Source: a virus
DNA length: 22,985 nt
IMG/VR virus record: IMGVR_UViG_3300042565_000438
Span: 1 to 22,985 of that record
Direction: 5' to 3' (one strand)
The notes under the pieces are model-generated. The model saw only the letters and a list, made by a program, of their open reading frames with translations. It was not told where the DNA came from and did no database searches. Of the stretch, positions 15,501 through 22,985 are shown in pieces. The position numbers were made by a program, and so were the translations under genes. Within the stretch, counting starts at the first letter, position 1, and the number at the start of each line of letters is the position of its first letter.

Positions 15501-18500
15501 GATCCTAAGAAAGTCAAAGCCAATGAGTTGAACGAAGACCGTGTTGCAATGCTGAAGAAGGTTATGCCTGATGCTGAGGTAACTCAAAAGAACGGAATGA
15601 ACTACCAGCCAGAAATGAGCGATGTAGTTATTGCCAACCCGCCATTTGGCGCTATTGGCGAAGAAGTTATGGTTTCTGGCAATAAGACAAGAGAGATTGA
15701 TCACGCTATTTCTTATACAGCTTTAGGTCGTATGCCAGCCAATGGTCGTGCTGTTTTGATTGTTGGCGGTGTTCGCGCCAAAGATGATGACGGCAGAAGA
15801 GAAGGATACCGTTCAGCTCAGAAGCGCGCCTTCTATACCAACCTATACAGAGATTACAACGTAGTGGATCACTTCACTGTAGCTGGTGACTTGTACAAGA
15901 AACAAGGCGCTGCATACCCAGTGGATGTGATTGTTATTAACGGCAAAGGTCAGGCTGAAAGAACCTTACCAGCTGCCGATTTACCAAAAGTTTATAGCTC
16001 ATACGAGCAATTAAAGGAGAAGCTAGATGAAGCTAGTCGCATGGAATCCAGACCTAGCCGCACCGCCAGAGTTGACGGGGGTATTCCTGAAGCCAGGGAC
16101 GGTGAGCCACAAGGAGTGGGTAGAGGCGTTGTCGGAGAGAGTGACAGAGTTAGCGATGAAGGAAAGCGACCCACAGAAGGCGAGCGACCTAGCGTGTCAG
16201 AAGCTGGAGCTACCCCTAGTGGAGCCGAACCAGCTGGGCGAAAACCTAGTGACGAACAACCTAGACCTGCTGACGAACTTAAACGTGACGATACTCAACC
16301 AGGACCCGTGGCCGAGCCAAGTGCAGGAACAGAACCCGTACCTGGAAAGCCAGCTAAAGAATCAAAGCCTGTCGAATTGGGTGGACCTAGCGTTGTCGCA
16401 GGTGAGCGTGTCGAGTCTAGACTAAAAGATCGCCGTGGCGCAGAGACTGAGACAGCTACGCAAGTTGCGTATGAGCCTCACTCTCAAGCCTCATCAGTTG
16501 GCACATTGGTTCCAAAAGCCATGCGTGATGCGATTGATGAATCAGTCCAGCGTATTGAAGATGAGATGGGTAACATAGATGAATATGTTGCTCAAGCCAT
16601 TGACATGGATATTGATACGCTACGAAGCAACTTCTCAGCCGAGCAGATTGATGCGTTAGCCTTAGCTATCCGTAATGCTGAAGCTGGTAAGGGATTCATT
16701 ATTGGTGACCAGACTGGTATTGGTAAAGGCCGTGTAGTGGCTGCCATGATCAAGTACGCCTTGGTCAACGGCAAGGTTCCTATCTTTGTTACAGAGAAGC
16801 CTAACCTCTACTCTGACATGATCCGTGACTTAGATGATATTGGTATGACCAAAGAACTAGCTTTGGATACAGCCAAACCTAAGGTTTTCATGACAAACAA
16901 CAAAGAACCAATTCCTTATCAGTTATTAAGAACTGATAAGAAAGGTGAAGTTACTGAAACCAACTTAATTCTTCAAGCGCCTGCATCTGGAAAACAGCTA
17001 GAAGAGATGATGAAAGAAATGGTTAAGAATGATAGCTTGGGTGATTTCAAGGTTATCTTCACAACATATAAACAGATGCAAACCATCAAAGGAAATCTTC
17101 CAGAGCGCGCAAATTTTGTCAAGCACTTTGGCGCTGGCAACTACATGATCTTTGATGAGTCACATAATGCTGGCGGCGCTACTGCTACTCGTGACAGCGA
17201 AGAAATGAACGTGGCTAAATTTGTACGTGAATTGGTACAAAATGCTTTTGGCACATTCTTCTCATCAGCAACCTATGCTAAACGCCCAGATGTTATGGAC
17301 TTGTATTCAAGTACAGACATGAGCTTGGCGGTAGATAGTCCTAGCGAGTTGGGTGATGCCATTAAATACGGTGGCGTTCCAATGCAGCAGATTGTGGCTA
17401 CGATGCTGACTCGTGTTGGTCAATACATTCGCCGTGAACGTACGTTTGCTGGTGTGGCATATGACACCCAAGAGACTAAGGTAGATAAGCAAACAGCCGA
17501 GAACATGGCTTCTGCTATGCGCAGTGTTCTTGCTTTCTCTCGTGCCAAAGATCAGGTTATCAAAGGTATCCAAAAAGACTTTGACAAAGAAGGTAAAGTC
17601 TTAGCAGAAGCTGGTGGCGAGAAGAGAACCATCCAAGGTGCTAACTTTGGCTCTGTGATGCACAACTTGATTGATCAGATGTTGCTATCACTCAAGGCTC
17701 AAGACTCAGTTAATCATGCCATCGAACGTCTAAAGAATGACGAGAAGGTTGTAATTACAGTATCTAATACCATGGGTTCATTCCTACAGAGCTATGCCGA
17801 AGATATGGGCATTGAGGTAGGTGGTGAAGTTGACTTGTCGTTCTCTGACCTATACATCAGATACCTAGACAAGCAGCGCATGGTGACAATTAGAGGTCCA
17901 GAAGGCAAGGTCTTACATCGCTTAACTGATGAGGAACTTGGTCCTACATTGACAGCCCAGTATGAGGCAGTGAAGAAACAGATTCAAGAGTCTGGATTTG
18001 GTTCTGCCCCAATCTCACCAATTGACTACATCCACAATGCTTTACGCCAGGCTGGATATAAGACAGATGAGATTACTGGTAGAACAATTACATTGAACTA
18101 TGCTGGTGGCACACCTGTATTGCAGACTCGTGCTGCTAATATCAAGCAGCGTGTCGGTGCTGTCCGTGGATTTAATAACGGTGAAGTGGATGTTTTAATC
18201 CTAAACCAAGCTGGCTCTACAGGTTTATCACTACACGCAGCTGATAAATTTAAAGATAAGCGTAAGCGTCATATGATCATTGTTCAGCCAGAGAAGAACA
18301 TTGATACGCATATGCAGATGCTTGGTCGTGTGCATCGTACTGGTCAGGTGATTGCCCCAGCCTACTCACAGATGATGGCTGACATCCCTGCTGAGATGCG
18401 CCCAGCTGCGGTATTGATGAAGAAGATGGCTTCTTTGAGCGCCAATACAACTGCTTCCCGCAAATCAGCGGTTGCAGCTGAAGGCGTGGTTGACTTCATT

Positions 18501-21500
18501 AACGAATACGGTGGTCAAGTAGTACAAGAATACCTACGTGATAACCCAGATGTTGTTGAGGCAATCGGTGGCGAAAAGGTTGTTAACCTTAAAGAAGATG
18601 CCACAGAGGGCTTGGAAGAAGACATCCGCAAGTTCACTGGTTATATTCCTATCCTTCCTATTTCACAACAGGAAGAGATCTACAGCGACTTGATTGAACG
18701 ATACAACGAGTTGCTTGAGCGTGAGAACAGCCTTGGAACTAACAAGCTAGAAGCTAAAGCCCTAGACTTGGATGCCGAGACTCTATCAGTCCAGCCTATT
18801 ACTGAAGACAAGGGTGATCCATCACTGTTTGCTACACCAGCCATCATGGAGAAGGTTGATGTTAAGCGCACAGTTAAGCCTTATTCAAGCGAAGAAGTCA
18901 AAGAGCAGGTTGCAGAATCTCTTGATGGCAAAGACAAGAATGATGTTGCCAGAGAGCAGACGACTGACCTAAGAGACCGTATGCGTGAGTTTGCTGAGAA
19001 GCAGATTGCCAAGGCTCGTGAGGCAAATGCAGATGATGTACGCCTACAAGGTATTAAAGATACGTTGAACCTTAACTTTGGCAAGATCAAATCCATCTTG
19101 GAAACCTACAAGATTGGCGATGAGATCTCTATCAAAGACGCTAACGGCATCTACAACTACGCTGTAATCACTGACATTACAAATGCCAAGAAGACAGCCA
19201 ATCCAGCAGCTGGTTCTGACTGGAAAATGCAAGTAGCTATGGCTAACGGTGATGCTAAGGCGTTGACCCTTAGTTTCTCACAGATCAACACGACTTACAC
19301 ACTCGCCCAAGAGTATTACGTGGATTACTTCAATCCAGAGACTCAGCAGGCTGAACGTGTGAAAGTCATGGACATCTTTGACAAGGGTGCAACTGTTCGC
19401 CGTGAGAAACGCTGGATGGTGACTGGCAACATCCTGGCTGGCTTTGCACAATATCCTGGTCAAATCGTTACATACACCAAGAAGGATGGCACACTAGGTC
19501 AAGGCGTATTGATGAGCCGTCAGTTTGACTTTGAGAAAGCTCAGAAAGAAGCACCAGTTCGTGTCAAGTCATCTGAACAAGCCATGAGATTCTTTGATGA
19601 AATCGGTGGCGTTGTTGGTACAGACGACAACAATATGCGTATTGAGAAGTCTGGCACAAAATACTATTTCATCACGCCTAAGTCTAAGCGTCAGGGTGGA
19701 AAGTATTACCTAGATGACAGGTTGACTCAGTTCACTGGTACGTTCATCAGCTCTGGCAATAGCATGCGAGCTGTCGTGTATGACAGAGAGAAAGCAGAAC
19801 AGGCAATCCAGCAATTACTAGCTTCTGATAACAAGTTGCTGATTAAGACTGGCATCGAGAGAGCCAGAGCCATGTTTGCACCTCCAAAGCTAGAGAACAT
19901 TGAAGAGACGATGCTTTCTAAAATGGCTGCGGAAGATCGCAAAGAGACTATCAAAGAATATTCTAAGACTCGCAGATCTACTCGCAGATTAGTTAAGCAA
20001 GTTGCTAAGTATGGCTCTGACATTCCTATGCAACGTCAGCTTAATGAGATGCTTGCTCATGAAGAGAATCTAAAGAACTACATTGACTCTAGCAAGACAC
20101 CAAACATGTCGGCTGAGGCATTTATGGCAGCGGCTACGGATGCCCTAAGAGATGGCAATATTACGCCAGAGGTTGAAAGATTTGTTCGCTCAGTCTATGA
20201 GCAGTATCCAAGTATCCTGAATGGCATCAAGCTATCTGTTAGAAAGAAAGAAGGCCTAGGCAGAGCAACTGGTAACTTTGATCCAATTGAGCGCTTGGTT
20301 ACGCTGTGGAAGAACACATCTGGTGTACGCACATCTAAGACTATTCGCCATGAGTTAACTCACACAATGGAGCAGATGATGACTCCAGAGGCGAAGAAAG
20401 CGGTTATTGGTGCGTGGGCTAGAAGCTTAGAAGCTGCTATGAAGAAGTACAAGGACAAGGATAGCCAGAAGTATTTTGCGGCGGTTCTTAAGTTCTTGGA
20501 GAACCCAACGGAAGAAACTGCTAGAGATGCTACAAACATCATGCCTGACTACAGCTACTACCAGTATCTCAACCCATCCGAATACTGGGCTGTGAACGCT
20601 GAGAAGCTATTCGGTCAGCAGTTAGGTGGTGCTTGGACTCGCTTTGTTAAAGCGATGGAGAAGATGTTTGAGGCATTGAAGGCCATGTTCTTCATGAACA
20701 ATAAGCTGGCTGTTCATAGAGCATTTGACCAGATCATCAAGAAGCAGCCTACCAGAGAGACTAGAGACTCATTAATGGAATATCTAATGGGGGCTAAGAT
20801 TCCGACTCGCTTGCTCAACCAGATTGAGGAAGATAAGAACTTGGTTGATGGCCTTGGTATTCCTGATGTGCCGAACAGAGATAGTCAGACAATGAAAGAT
20901 TATGTCTTGACTCGCTTAAGCACAATGAACGACAAGGCTAAAGAGATCAAAGCTGATCCAAAGACTAGCTTGCAGGAAGGTTTGCATGATGCGTTTGATA
21001 TAGCAACAAAACAACGTATTGAAAACATTGACTACACAGCTGGCTTGGCTAAGAGAGATGCGGCACGATGGAAAGGTCAAATTAGAACAGCTAATGGTGA
21101 GATGGTTCCTATCATTGCTGCGTTGAACAACTTGCGTTCTGGTCACTTAGCCAATGCCGTATTGGTTCATGGAAAGTTAGAGTACAGCGGTAAGTATGGT
21201 CAGTTCATTGCCGTGGACAGCGAAGAGTCTATGGGTAACGTAATCCGTCTACAAGACAGACTACGCAGACGTTTGACTAAGCCTGTGGCTGATAAGTTAA
21301 TCAATGGCTGGTTTATTGCCAAGAGAACTCGTAGCATCCAAGAAGAGTATTTTGAAAGAACGGCTGAGGTTCGCAAGCTACAGGAGCAATTGATAGCCAA
21401 TACTGACGCAACTAAAGCTTCAGATATTGAAGCTGCCTTGGCAGACGCTATGCAGGATTTAGCTAACATCAAGCTGGCTTACCAGAAAGTCCCTTATTAC

Positions 21501-22985
21501 TTCACCGTATACAACGGTTTTGTTACTAAGAAGATTAATGGTGAGGAGGTCAAAGTTCCTGACGTTCAATACGATCAAGACGGCTTACCTTTACTAGATG
21601 ACAGCGCTTTGGATTCAATCATTGCACGATCAAAAGCTCATCCAGAACTCCAGCAAATGATGGATAACTGGACTGCTGTTAACCACAACATGCTAGATAA
21701 CTTGGCGTTCAGTGGACGTGAAAGCAAGCCAAGAGCAGAGAAGCTGAAGAAGATTAAGGATTACTCTCCTTGGTATCGTGTGATGGATGAAAGCGAAGAC
21801 ATCTATGATGCCAAGAAAATCTCTGGTGCATCATCTGGTCCAAAGAACTTCAAGGCTGGCAGAACTGAACGGGATGTGGATAACGTTGTTGAAAGCATGA
21901 TGCACAACGTGGCTATGTTTACCCGTAGCACCTTGAAGAACTATGCTCAGTACCGTATTGCCATGGAATACGCACAACGTAGACCAGACACAGTAGATCC
22001 TAAGACTGGCAAGGTTAAGCGTGGAAGAATCATGGTGTTCCCTGGCGAGCCACGTACTGATGCTGAAGGCGCTAAAGTGCCTATCTACATTGGTGGCCGC
22101 AGAATGATTGTCAACATTCCAGATACATTGGTGGCTGATGCCTACATTGGCATGAGCATTGCACCATGGGAATATCCATTTAGAGAAGTAATGTCTGGTG
22201 CTGCACAGTTAAGCCGCAGAACGATTACATTCTCAGGCGTGTTTCAGTTAAAACAAGTGTTCTATGATTCTTGGTCAGCTGCTCTTAAGTCTGGAAGCAA
22301 GCACCCATGGCGTTTATTTGGCGCAACTTTCCCAGGATTCTTTAAAGCTTTAGAGATTGGAAAGCAAAATACAACTGTACAAATCCTAAGACGTGCTGCG
22401 ATTGGTGGCTTTAGATCACACCATAGAACTCCAGACTTGGAGCTAAAGGTTGAGCTAGGCATATTAACCAACGACAACTGGCAGATCTTGATGAGCAGTA
22501 TTGATGCGATTGGCGATGCTTCAGATTACTCAACTCGTATTGCCACATATGACCGCATTTTGAAGGAATCAGGCGACCCTGCATTAGCGTTGTTCATGTC
22601 TTCACAAATCATGGACTTTGGTAAGCATGGCAAAGGCAATATTGGTCAAACTATGCGTGAGACAGTAACCTTTATGCAAGCTTGGGCAACAGACCTTGAT
22701 ACGTTAACCCAGACAGCTATGGGTGGAACTATCACAGGTAAAGAGAAGAAGAAGCTGAAGGCGCAATTTAATAAAACTATGCTTCAGTTCATGATCTTAG
22801 CTATTGCCTATACGTTATTGGCTGCCCTAGATCCTGATTATGACGAGCTAGATGATGCTACGAAGGCTAGAAACTTCTATGTACCGTTCTCTAAGAAGGC
22901 TACTGGTAAGCATGTATTGATACCTTTGAACAACTCTGCTGCGTTCTTCTTTAAGGTAACTCCTGAGATGATTATTAACTATGCA
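12519..22985 (+). CDS. Giant polyvalent protein: DNA methyltransferase + Strawberry-notch helicase + zincin peptidase (3' truncated by window edge)
   Basis: The open frame runs from the ATG at 12519 (TTAGGGTGG just upstream) to the window end without a stop, giving 3489 codons so far. Domain order: duplicated DKLAxxLGG motif (2-33); hydrophobic Ala/Gly-rich region (about 225-410); acidic Pro/Glu/Ala linker with coiled coils (about 415-900); N6-adenine methyltransferase (about 948-1148); low-complexity linker (1149-1310); SF2 helicase of Strawberry-notch type (about 1330-2000); a domain around 2280-2440 with RWMVTGN as in DarB-type proteins; zincin peptidase with HELTH (2611-2615); long C-terminal region with a hydrophobic helix (3421-3437). 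The combination matches the phage polyvalent-protein concept (Iyer and colleagues), whose P1 relative DarB is packaged and protects incoming DNA from type I restriction. I infer the same: virion-carried and ejected, possibly self-processing. Its end is outside the window. Confidence 0.95.
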   Translation, partial: MDYDKLAKGLGGSAASQETDLDKLATELGGSLFKPSFGQQLLSGEGPDIKQPKKTGSVLEGTTLTPAEQAAPATGPSLEEVAGQIKQRIPEEELNAAKLADLAEKTRQYEEEVPFLQRQTDPIMSGIANLAGTIPRLDVSNYQKEINKIRQGQGGVRDPISGEIIPFTPEEADAAIQSLQARQAEAQKKVMEAQAESGKYRKRPAVEAIGKLNTAKEIFDAFQVDPLGVMASVSLESAPQMVPALVLGAVTRNPTVGAVAMGSTSFATELSSGVTEYFQDKGVNINDPVAVNKALNDPVMFAKAYEHALTRASIIGSLDTASAGLASKMLVPKSVVKGQVAREAVNIGVAQPAAQMISGGGGEALAQIATEGSVNKLGQVFLEAAGEGPTSILETAAFGGEKAVERLRGQQPDPTLTDVRVPPTAPAVVPPVPEGIDPELHARASMRLEQLIVQAEQAGVINKRDVNKLARELGITPSKDADETVSAIYNTLNPEAAPAVEEAPAVEAEAPVAEQALPPEVEQEIAAAEAEAPPENKPFFDEIRGELQQKTQALRDSFAKLRQPKEAKPEEEPSVPTTVKAFDEQEFEAPQEAPVVPQATEVVEEEAPVEAPKTQAEINQERQAVKKALAERPVLKKALDIYELSQTLENISTDEKKAITDFTDQDLVDEAKYLLGTFYEGGHANNDALIGEAGPDGQKDAKKQVKQLQDLIKSYETEAAKPSKEDVAEKKMLDAIEAIKKTKGTANQFIAKYGKPMFDRANAEGYIENEANDQRLFSTLKLDELWSKYNKPEQYAEMMKRREDSEKERQAEQAKIAEEAKPAEAPREMDKLKRDMGKEAYPFAEDEKVEETFDLMTPDGKFAVAQRVSDALLAGKSFDNISAARQFIKELIGRTVNPGTDLAKQSDEAIETGVVLAARAIVDEKNSPRETYDKLVDLYDRQPNLAVRSSVSIKEQAYSTPAPLAYIASQLAGITKDTTVYEPTAGNGMLLIGADPKKVKANELNEDRVAMLKKVMPDAEVTQKNGMNYQPEMSDVVIANPPFGAIGEEVMVSGNKTREIDHAISYTALGRMPANGRAVLIVGGVRAKDDDGRREGYRSAQKRAFYTNLYRDYNVVDHFTVAGDLYKKQGAAYPVDVIVINGKGQAERTLPAADLPKVYSSYEQLKEKLDEASRMESRPSRTARVDGGIPEARDGEPQGVGRGVVGESDRVSDEGKRPTEGERPSVSEAGATPSGAEPAGRKPSDEQPRPADELKRDDTQPGPVAEPSAGTEPVPGKPAKESKPVELGGPSVVAGERVESRLKDRRGAETETATQVAYEPHSQASSVGTLVPKAMRDAIDESVQRIEDEMGNIDEYVAQAIDMDIDTLRSNFSAEQIDALALAIRNAEAGKGFIIGDQTGIGKGRVVAAMIKYALVNGKVPIFVTEKPNLYSDMIRDLDDIGMTKELALDTAKPKVFMTNNKEPIPYQLLRTDKKGEVTETNLILQAPASGKQLEEMMKEMVKNDSLGDFKVIFTTYKQMQTIKGNLPERANFVKHFGAGNYMIFDESHNAGGATATRDSEEMNVAKFVRELVQNAFGTFFSSATYAKRPDVMDLYSSTDMSLAVDSPSELGDAIKYGGVPMQQIVATMLTRVGQYIRRERTFAGVAYDTQETKVDKQTAENMASAMRSVLAFSRAKDQVIKGIQKDFDKEGKVLAEAGGEKRTIQGANFGSVMHNLIDQMLLSLKAQDSVNHAIERLKNDEKVVITVSNTMGSFLQSYAEDMGIEVGGEVDLSFSDLYIRYLDKQRMVTIRGPEGKVLHRLTDEELGPTLTAQYEAVKKQIQESGFGSAPISPIDYIHNALRQAGYKTDEITGRTITLNYAGGTPVLQTRAANIKQRVGAVRGFNNGEVDVLILNQAGSTGLSLHAADKFKDKRKRHMIIVQPEKNIDTHMQMLGRVHRTGQVIAPAYSQMMADIPAEMRPAAVLMKKMASLSANTTASRKSAVAAEGVVDFINEYGGQVVQEYLRDNPDVVEAIGGEKVVNLKEDATEGLEEDIRKFTGYIPILPISQQEEIYSDLIERYNELLERENSLGTNKLEAKALDLDAETLSVQPITEDKGDPSLFATPAIMEKVDVKRTVKPYSSEEVKEQVAESLDGKDKNDVAREQTTDLRDRMREFAEKQIAKAREANADDVRLQGIKDTLNLNFGKIKSILETYKIGDEISIKDANGIYNYAVITDITNAKKTANPAAGSDWKMQVAMANGDAKALTLSFSQINTTYTLAQEYYVDYFNPETQQAERVKVMDIFDKGATVRREKRWMVTGNILAGFAQYPGQIVTYTKKDGTLGQGVLMSRQFDFEKAQKEAPVRVKSSEQAMRFFDEIGGVVGTDDNNMRIEKSGTKYYFITPKSKRQGGKYYLDDRLTQFTGTFISSGNSMRAVVYDREKAEQAIQQLLASDNKLLIKTGIERARAMFAPPKLENIEETMLSKMAAEDRKETIKEYSKTRRSTRRLVKQVAKYGSDIPMQRQLNEMLAHEENLKNYIDSSKTPNMSAEAFMAAATDALRDGNITPEVERFVRSVYEQYPSILNGIKLSVRKKEGLGRATGNFDPIERLVTLWKNTSGVRTSKTIRHELTHTMEQMMTPEAKKAVIGAWARSLEAAMKKYKDKDSQKYFAAVLKFLENPTEETARDATNIMPDYSYYQYLNPSEYWAVNAEKLFGQQLGGAWTRFVKAMEKMFEALKAMFFMNNKLAVHRAFDQIIKKQPTRETRDSLMEYLMGAKIPTRLLNQIEEDKNLVDGLGIPDVPNRDSQTMKDYVLTRLSTMNDKAKEIKADPKTSLQEGLHDAFDIATKQRIENIDYTAGLAKRDAARWKGQIRTANGEMVPIIAALNNLRSGHLANAVLVHGKLEYSGKYGQFIAVDSEESMGNVIRLQDRLRRRLTKPVADKLINGWFIAKRTRSIQEEYFERTAEVRKLQEQLIANTDATKASDIEAALADAMQDLANIKLAYQKVPYYFTVYNGFVTKKINGEEVKVPDVQYDQDGLPLLDDSALDSIIARSKAHPELQQMMDNWTAVNHNMLDNLAFSGRESKPRAEKLKKIKDYSPWYRVMDESEDIYDAKKISGASSGPKNFKAGRTERDVDNVVESMMHNVAMFTRSTLKNYAQYRIAMEYAQRRPDTVDPKTGKVKRGRIMVFPGEPRTDAEGAKVPIYIGGRRMIVNIPDTLVADAYIGMSIAPWEYPFREVMSGAAQLSRRTITFSGVFQLKQVFYDSWSAALKSGSKHPWRLFGATFPGFFKALEIGKQNTTVQILRRAAIGGFRSHHRTPDLELKVELGILTNDNWQILMSSIDAIGDASDYSTRIATYDRILKESGDPALALFMSSQIMDFGKHGKGNIGQTMRETVTFMQAWATDLDTLTQTAMGGTITGKEKKKLKAQFNKTMLQFMILAIAYTLLAALDPDYDELDDATKARNFYVPFSKKATGKHVLIPLNNSAAFFFKVTPEMIINYA
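13191..13750 (+). other. Domain: hydrophobic Ala/Gly-rich region of the giant protein
   Basis: Residues 225-410 hold alternating hydrophobic helices and small residues (MASVSLESAPQMVPALVLGA, GAVAMGSTSFATELSSGVTE, REAVNIGVAQPAAQMISGGG). Short linkers with conserved E and Y residues separate them. The same style of region is seen near the start of other large phage internal proteins. It might insert into the host membrane during DNA transfer, but no single clear transmembrane topology can be drawn from the sequence. Confidence 0.45.
15360..15965 (+). other. Domain: N6-adenine DNA methyltransferase
   Basis: Motif I (S-adenosylmethionine binding) is EPTAGNG at residues 982-988, preceded by the helix YSTPAPLAYIASQLAG. 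Catalytic motif IV is NPPF at residues 1040-1043, in SDVVIANPPFGAIGEE. An acidic residue follows motif I by about 20 residues (VKANELNED), as expected for the ribose-binding position. The order I then IV is that of gamma-type or DarB-like adenine methyltransferases. All key residues are intact, so activity is likely. The target site cannot be told from the sequence. Confidence 0.88.
16013..16425 (+). CDS. Candidate embedded gene with ideal Shine-Dalgarno inside the giant gene (uncertain)
   Basis: AAAGGAGA at 16013-16020 lies seven bases (counting from GGAG) before an ATG at 16027, which opens a 132-codon ORF in the +1 frame relative to the giant gene; the stop is TAA at 16423-16425. The product (MKLVAWNPDLAAPPELTGVF and onward) has four Trp, mixed hydrophobic and charged residues, and a helical look. 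In contrast, the giant frame here (residues 1170-1303) is a disordered Gly/Glu/Arg/Pro/Ser linker with unusual GGA, AGA and CGA codons. The Lys-Glu helix just upstream (YEQLKEKLDEA) could supply the Shine-Dalgarno by chance. Other chance forward ORFs in this window reach 101 and 107 codons, so length alone is not decisive. Confidence 0.3.
16509..18480 (+). other. Domain: Strawberry-notch-type SF2 helicase/ATPase
   Basis: A Q-motif-like helix (FSAEQIDALALAIRN) leads to Walker A GDQTGIGKG (residues 1396-1404, K1403). DESH (1546-1549) follows, in MIFDESHNAGG, then a SAT-like motif III (FFSSATYAKRP). The second lobe has LILNQAGSTGLSLHA and QMLGRVHRTGQ (1933-1943, Arg1937 and Arg1940). The GDQTGIGKGR form of Walker A, the AGSTGLSLHA motif and the motif VI variant are characteristic of Strawberry-notch-type helicases, including those of phage DarB-type proteins. 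All ATPase residues appear intact. Confidence 0.88.
20100..20720 (+). other. Domain: zincin-like metallopeptidase
   Basis: The HExxH motif is H2611-E2612-L-T-H2615 in TIRHELTHTMEQ. It is preceded by a strand that pairs with an active-site edge (RATGNFDPIERLVTLWKN), as in other zincins. About 75 residues later, NPSEYWAVNAEKLFG offers E2688 or E2695 as a third zinc ligand. Peptidase domains of this type occur in phage polyvalent proteins. The substrate could be the protein itself or a host factor; the sequence does not say. Confidence 0.75.
20900..22985 (+). other. Region: C-terminal polyvalent-protein-associated domain(s) and hydrophobic segment
   Basis: From residue about 2795 the frame has helical segments, a strand-rich block (NAVLVHGKLEYSGKYGQFIA), a coiled coil (EEYFERTAEVRKLQEQL), and a conserved-looking block (DYSPWYRVMDE, FSGVFQLKQVFYDSWSAALK). 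Near the window edge it has a hydrophobic helix at residues 3421-3437 (MLQFMILAIAYTLLAAL) followed by an acidic turn and NFYVPFSKK. This resembles the C-terminal associated region of large polyvalent proteins (possibly the one named LPD38), but I cannot confirm that family here. The domain continues past the window. Confidence 0.4.

Noticed and set aside
18772-18972. Forward ORF of 66 codons inside the giant gene
   Set aside because: Short, no ribosome site, Ser/Leu/Arg-rich shadow composition.

Overview
The window is one contiguous piece of a tailed double-stranded DNA bacteriophage (or prophage) genome. All genes lie on the + strand, gaps are a few bases at most, and most neighbouring genes overlap by 1 to 4 bases (ATGA, GTGA or TAATG junctions). 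The gene set (22-residue repeat structural protein, fibre-type proteins, a 3-TM holin with a GH24 endolysin, a stabilisation/nozzle-like protein, Gly-rich internal virion proteins, a GNAT-like protein and one giant polyvalent protein) fits a podovirus-like virion module of the kind common in aquatic phages. Exported Cys-rich proteins and a GH24 endolysin point to a Gram-negative host. The host cannot be named from this sequence. I saw no tRNA, CRISPR, integrase, IS element, or convincing promoter or terminator, and there is no gene-free stretch longer than 39 bases.

Layout: (1) 1-2200, virion surface module: the C-terminal end of a protein built from exact 22-residue repeats, then two overlapping fibre-like proteins. 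(2) 2203-3076, three small accessory proteins: a CxC protein, a cupin-fold candidate and a zinc-ribbon protein. (3) 3076-4660, two predicted Sec-exported, Cys-rich proteins. The second starts inside the first in another frame and has three 4-Cys repeats; all three forward frames are largely open beneath it. (4) 4657-6087, lysis cassette: TM plus coiled-coil protein, 3-TM holin, GH24 lysozyme with an E-C-T triad. (5) 6096-12497, tail and internal virion module: nozzle/stabilisation-like protein, short fibre-like protein, two Gly-rich internal proteins and a GNAT-like protein between them. (6) 12519 to beyond the window end, a single open frame of at least 3489 codons. It combines an N-terminal duplicated short motif, a hydrophobic Ala/Gly-rich region, an acidic linker, an N6-adenine DNA methyltransferase (EPTAGNG, NPPF), a Strawberry-notch-type SF2 helicase (GDQTGIGKG, DESH, QMLGRVHRTGQ), a zincin-like metallopeptidase (HELTH) and a long C-terminal region with a hydrophobic segment.

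Working model (inference): the internal proteins and the giant protein are packaged and ejected with the DNA. There the methyltransferase/helicase part would act like phage P1 DarB against host restriction, and the peptidase would act on the protein itself or on host targets. The most unusual features are this giant fusion, the overprinted region at 3500-4660, and a 132-codon ORF with an ideal Shine-Dalgarno embedded out of frame in the giant gene's disordered linker (16027-16425).
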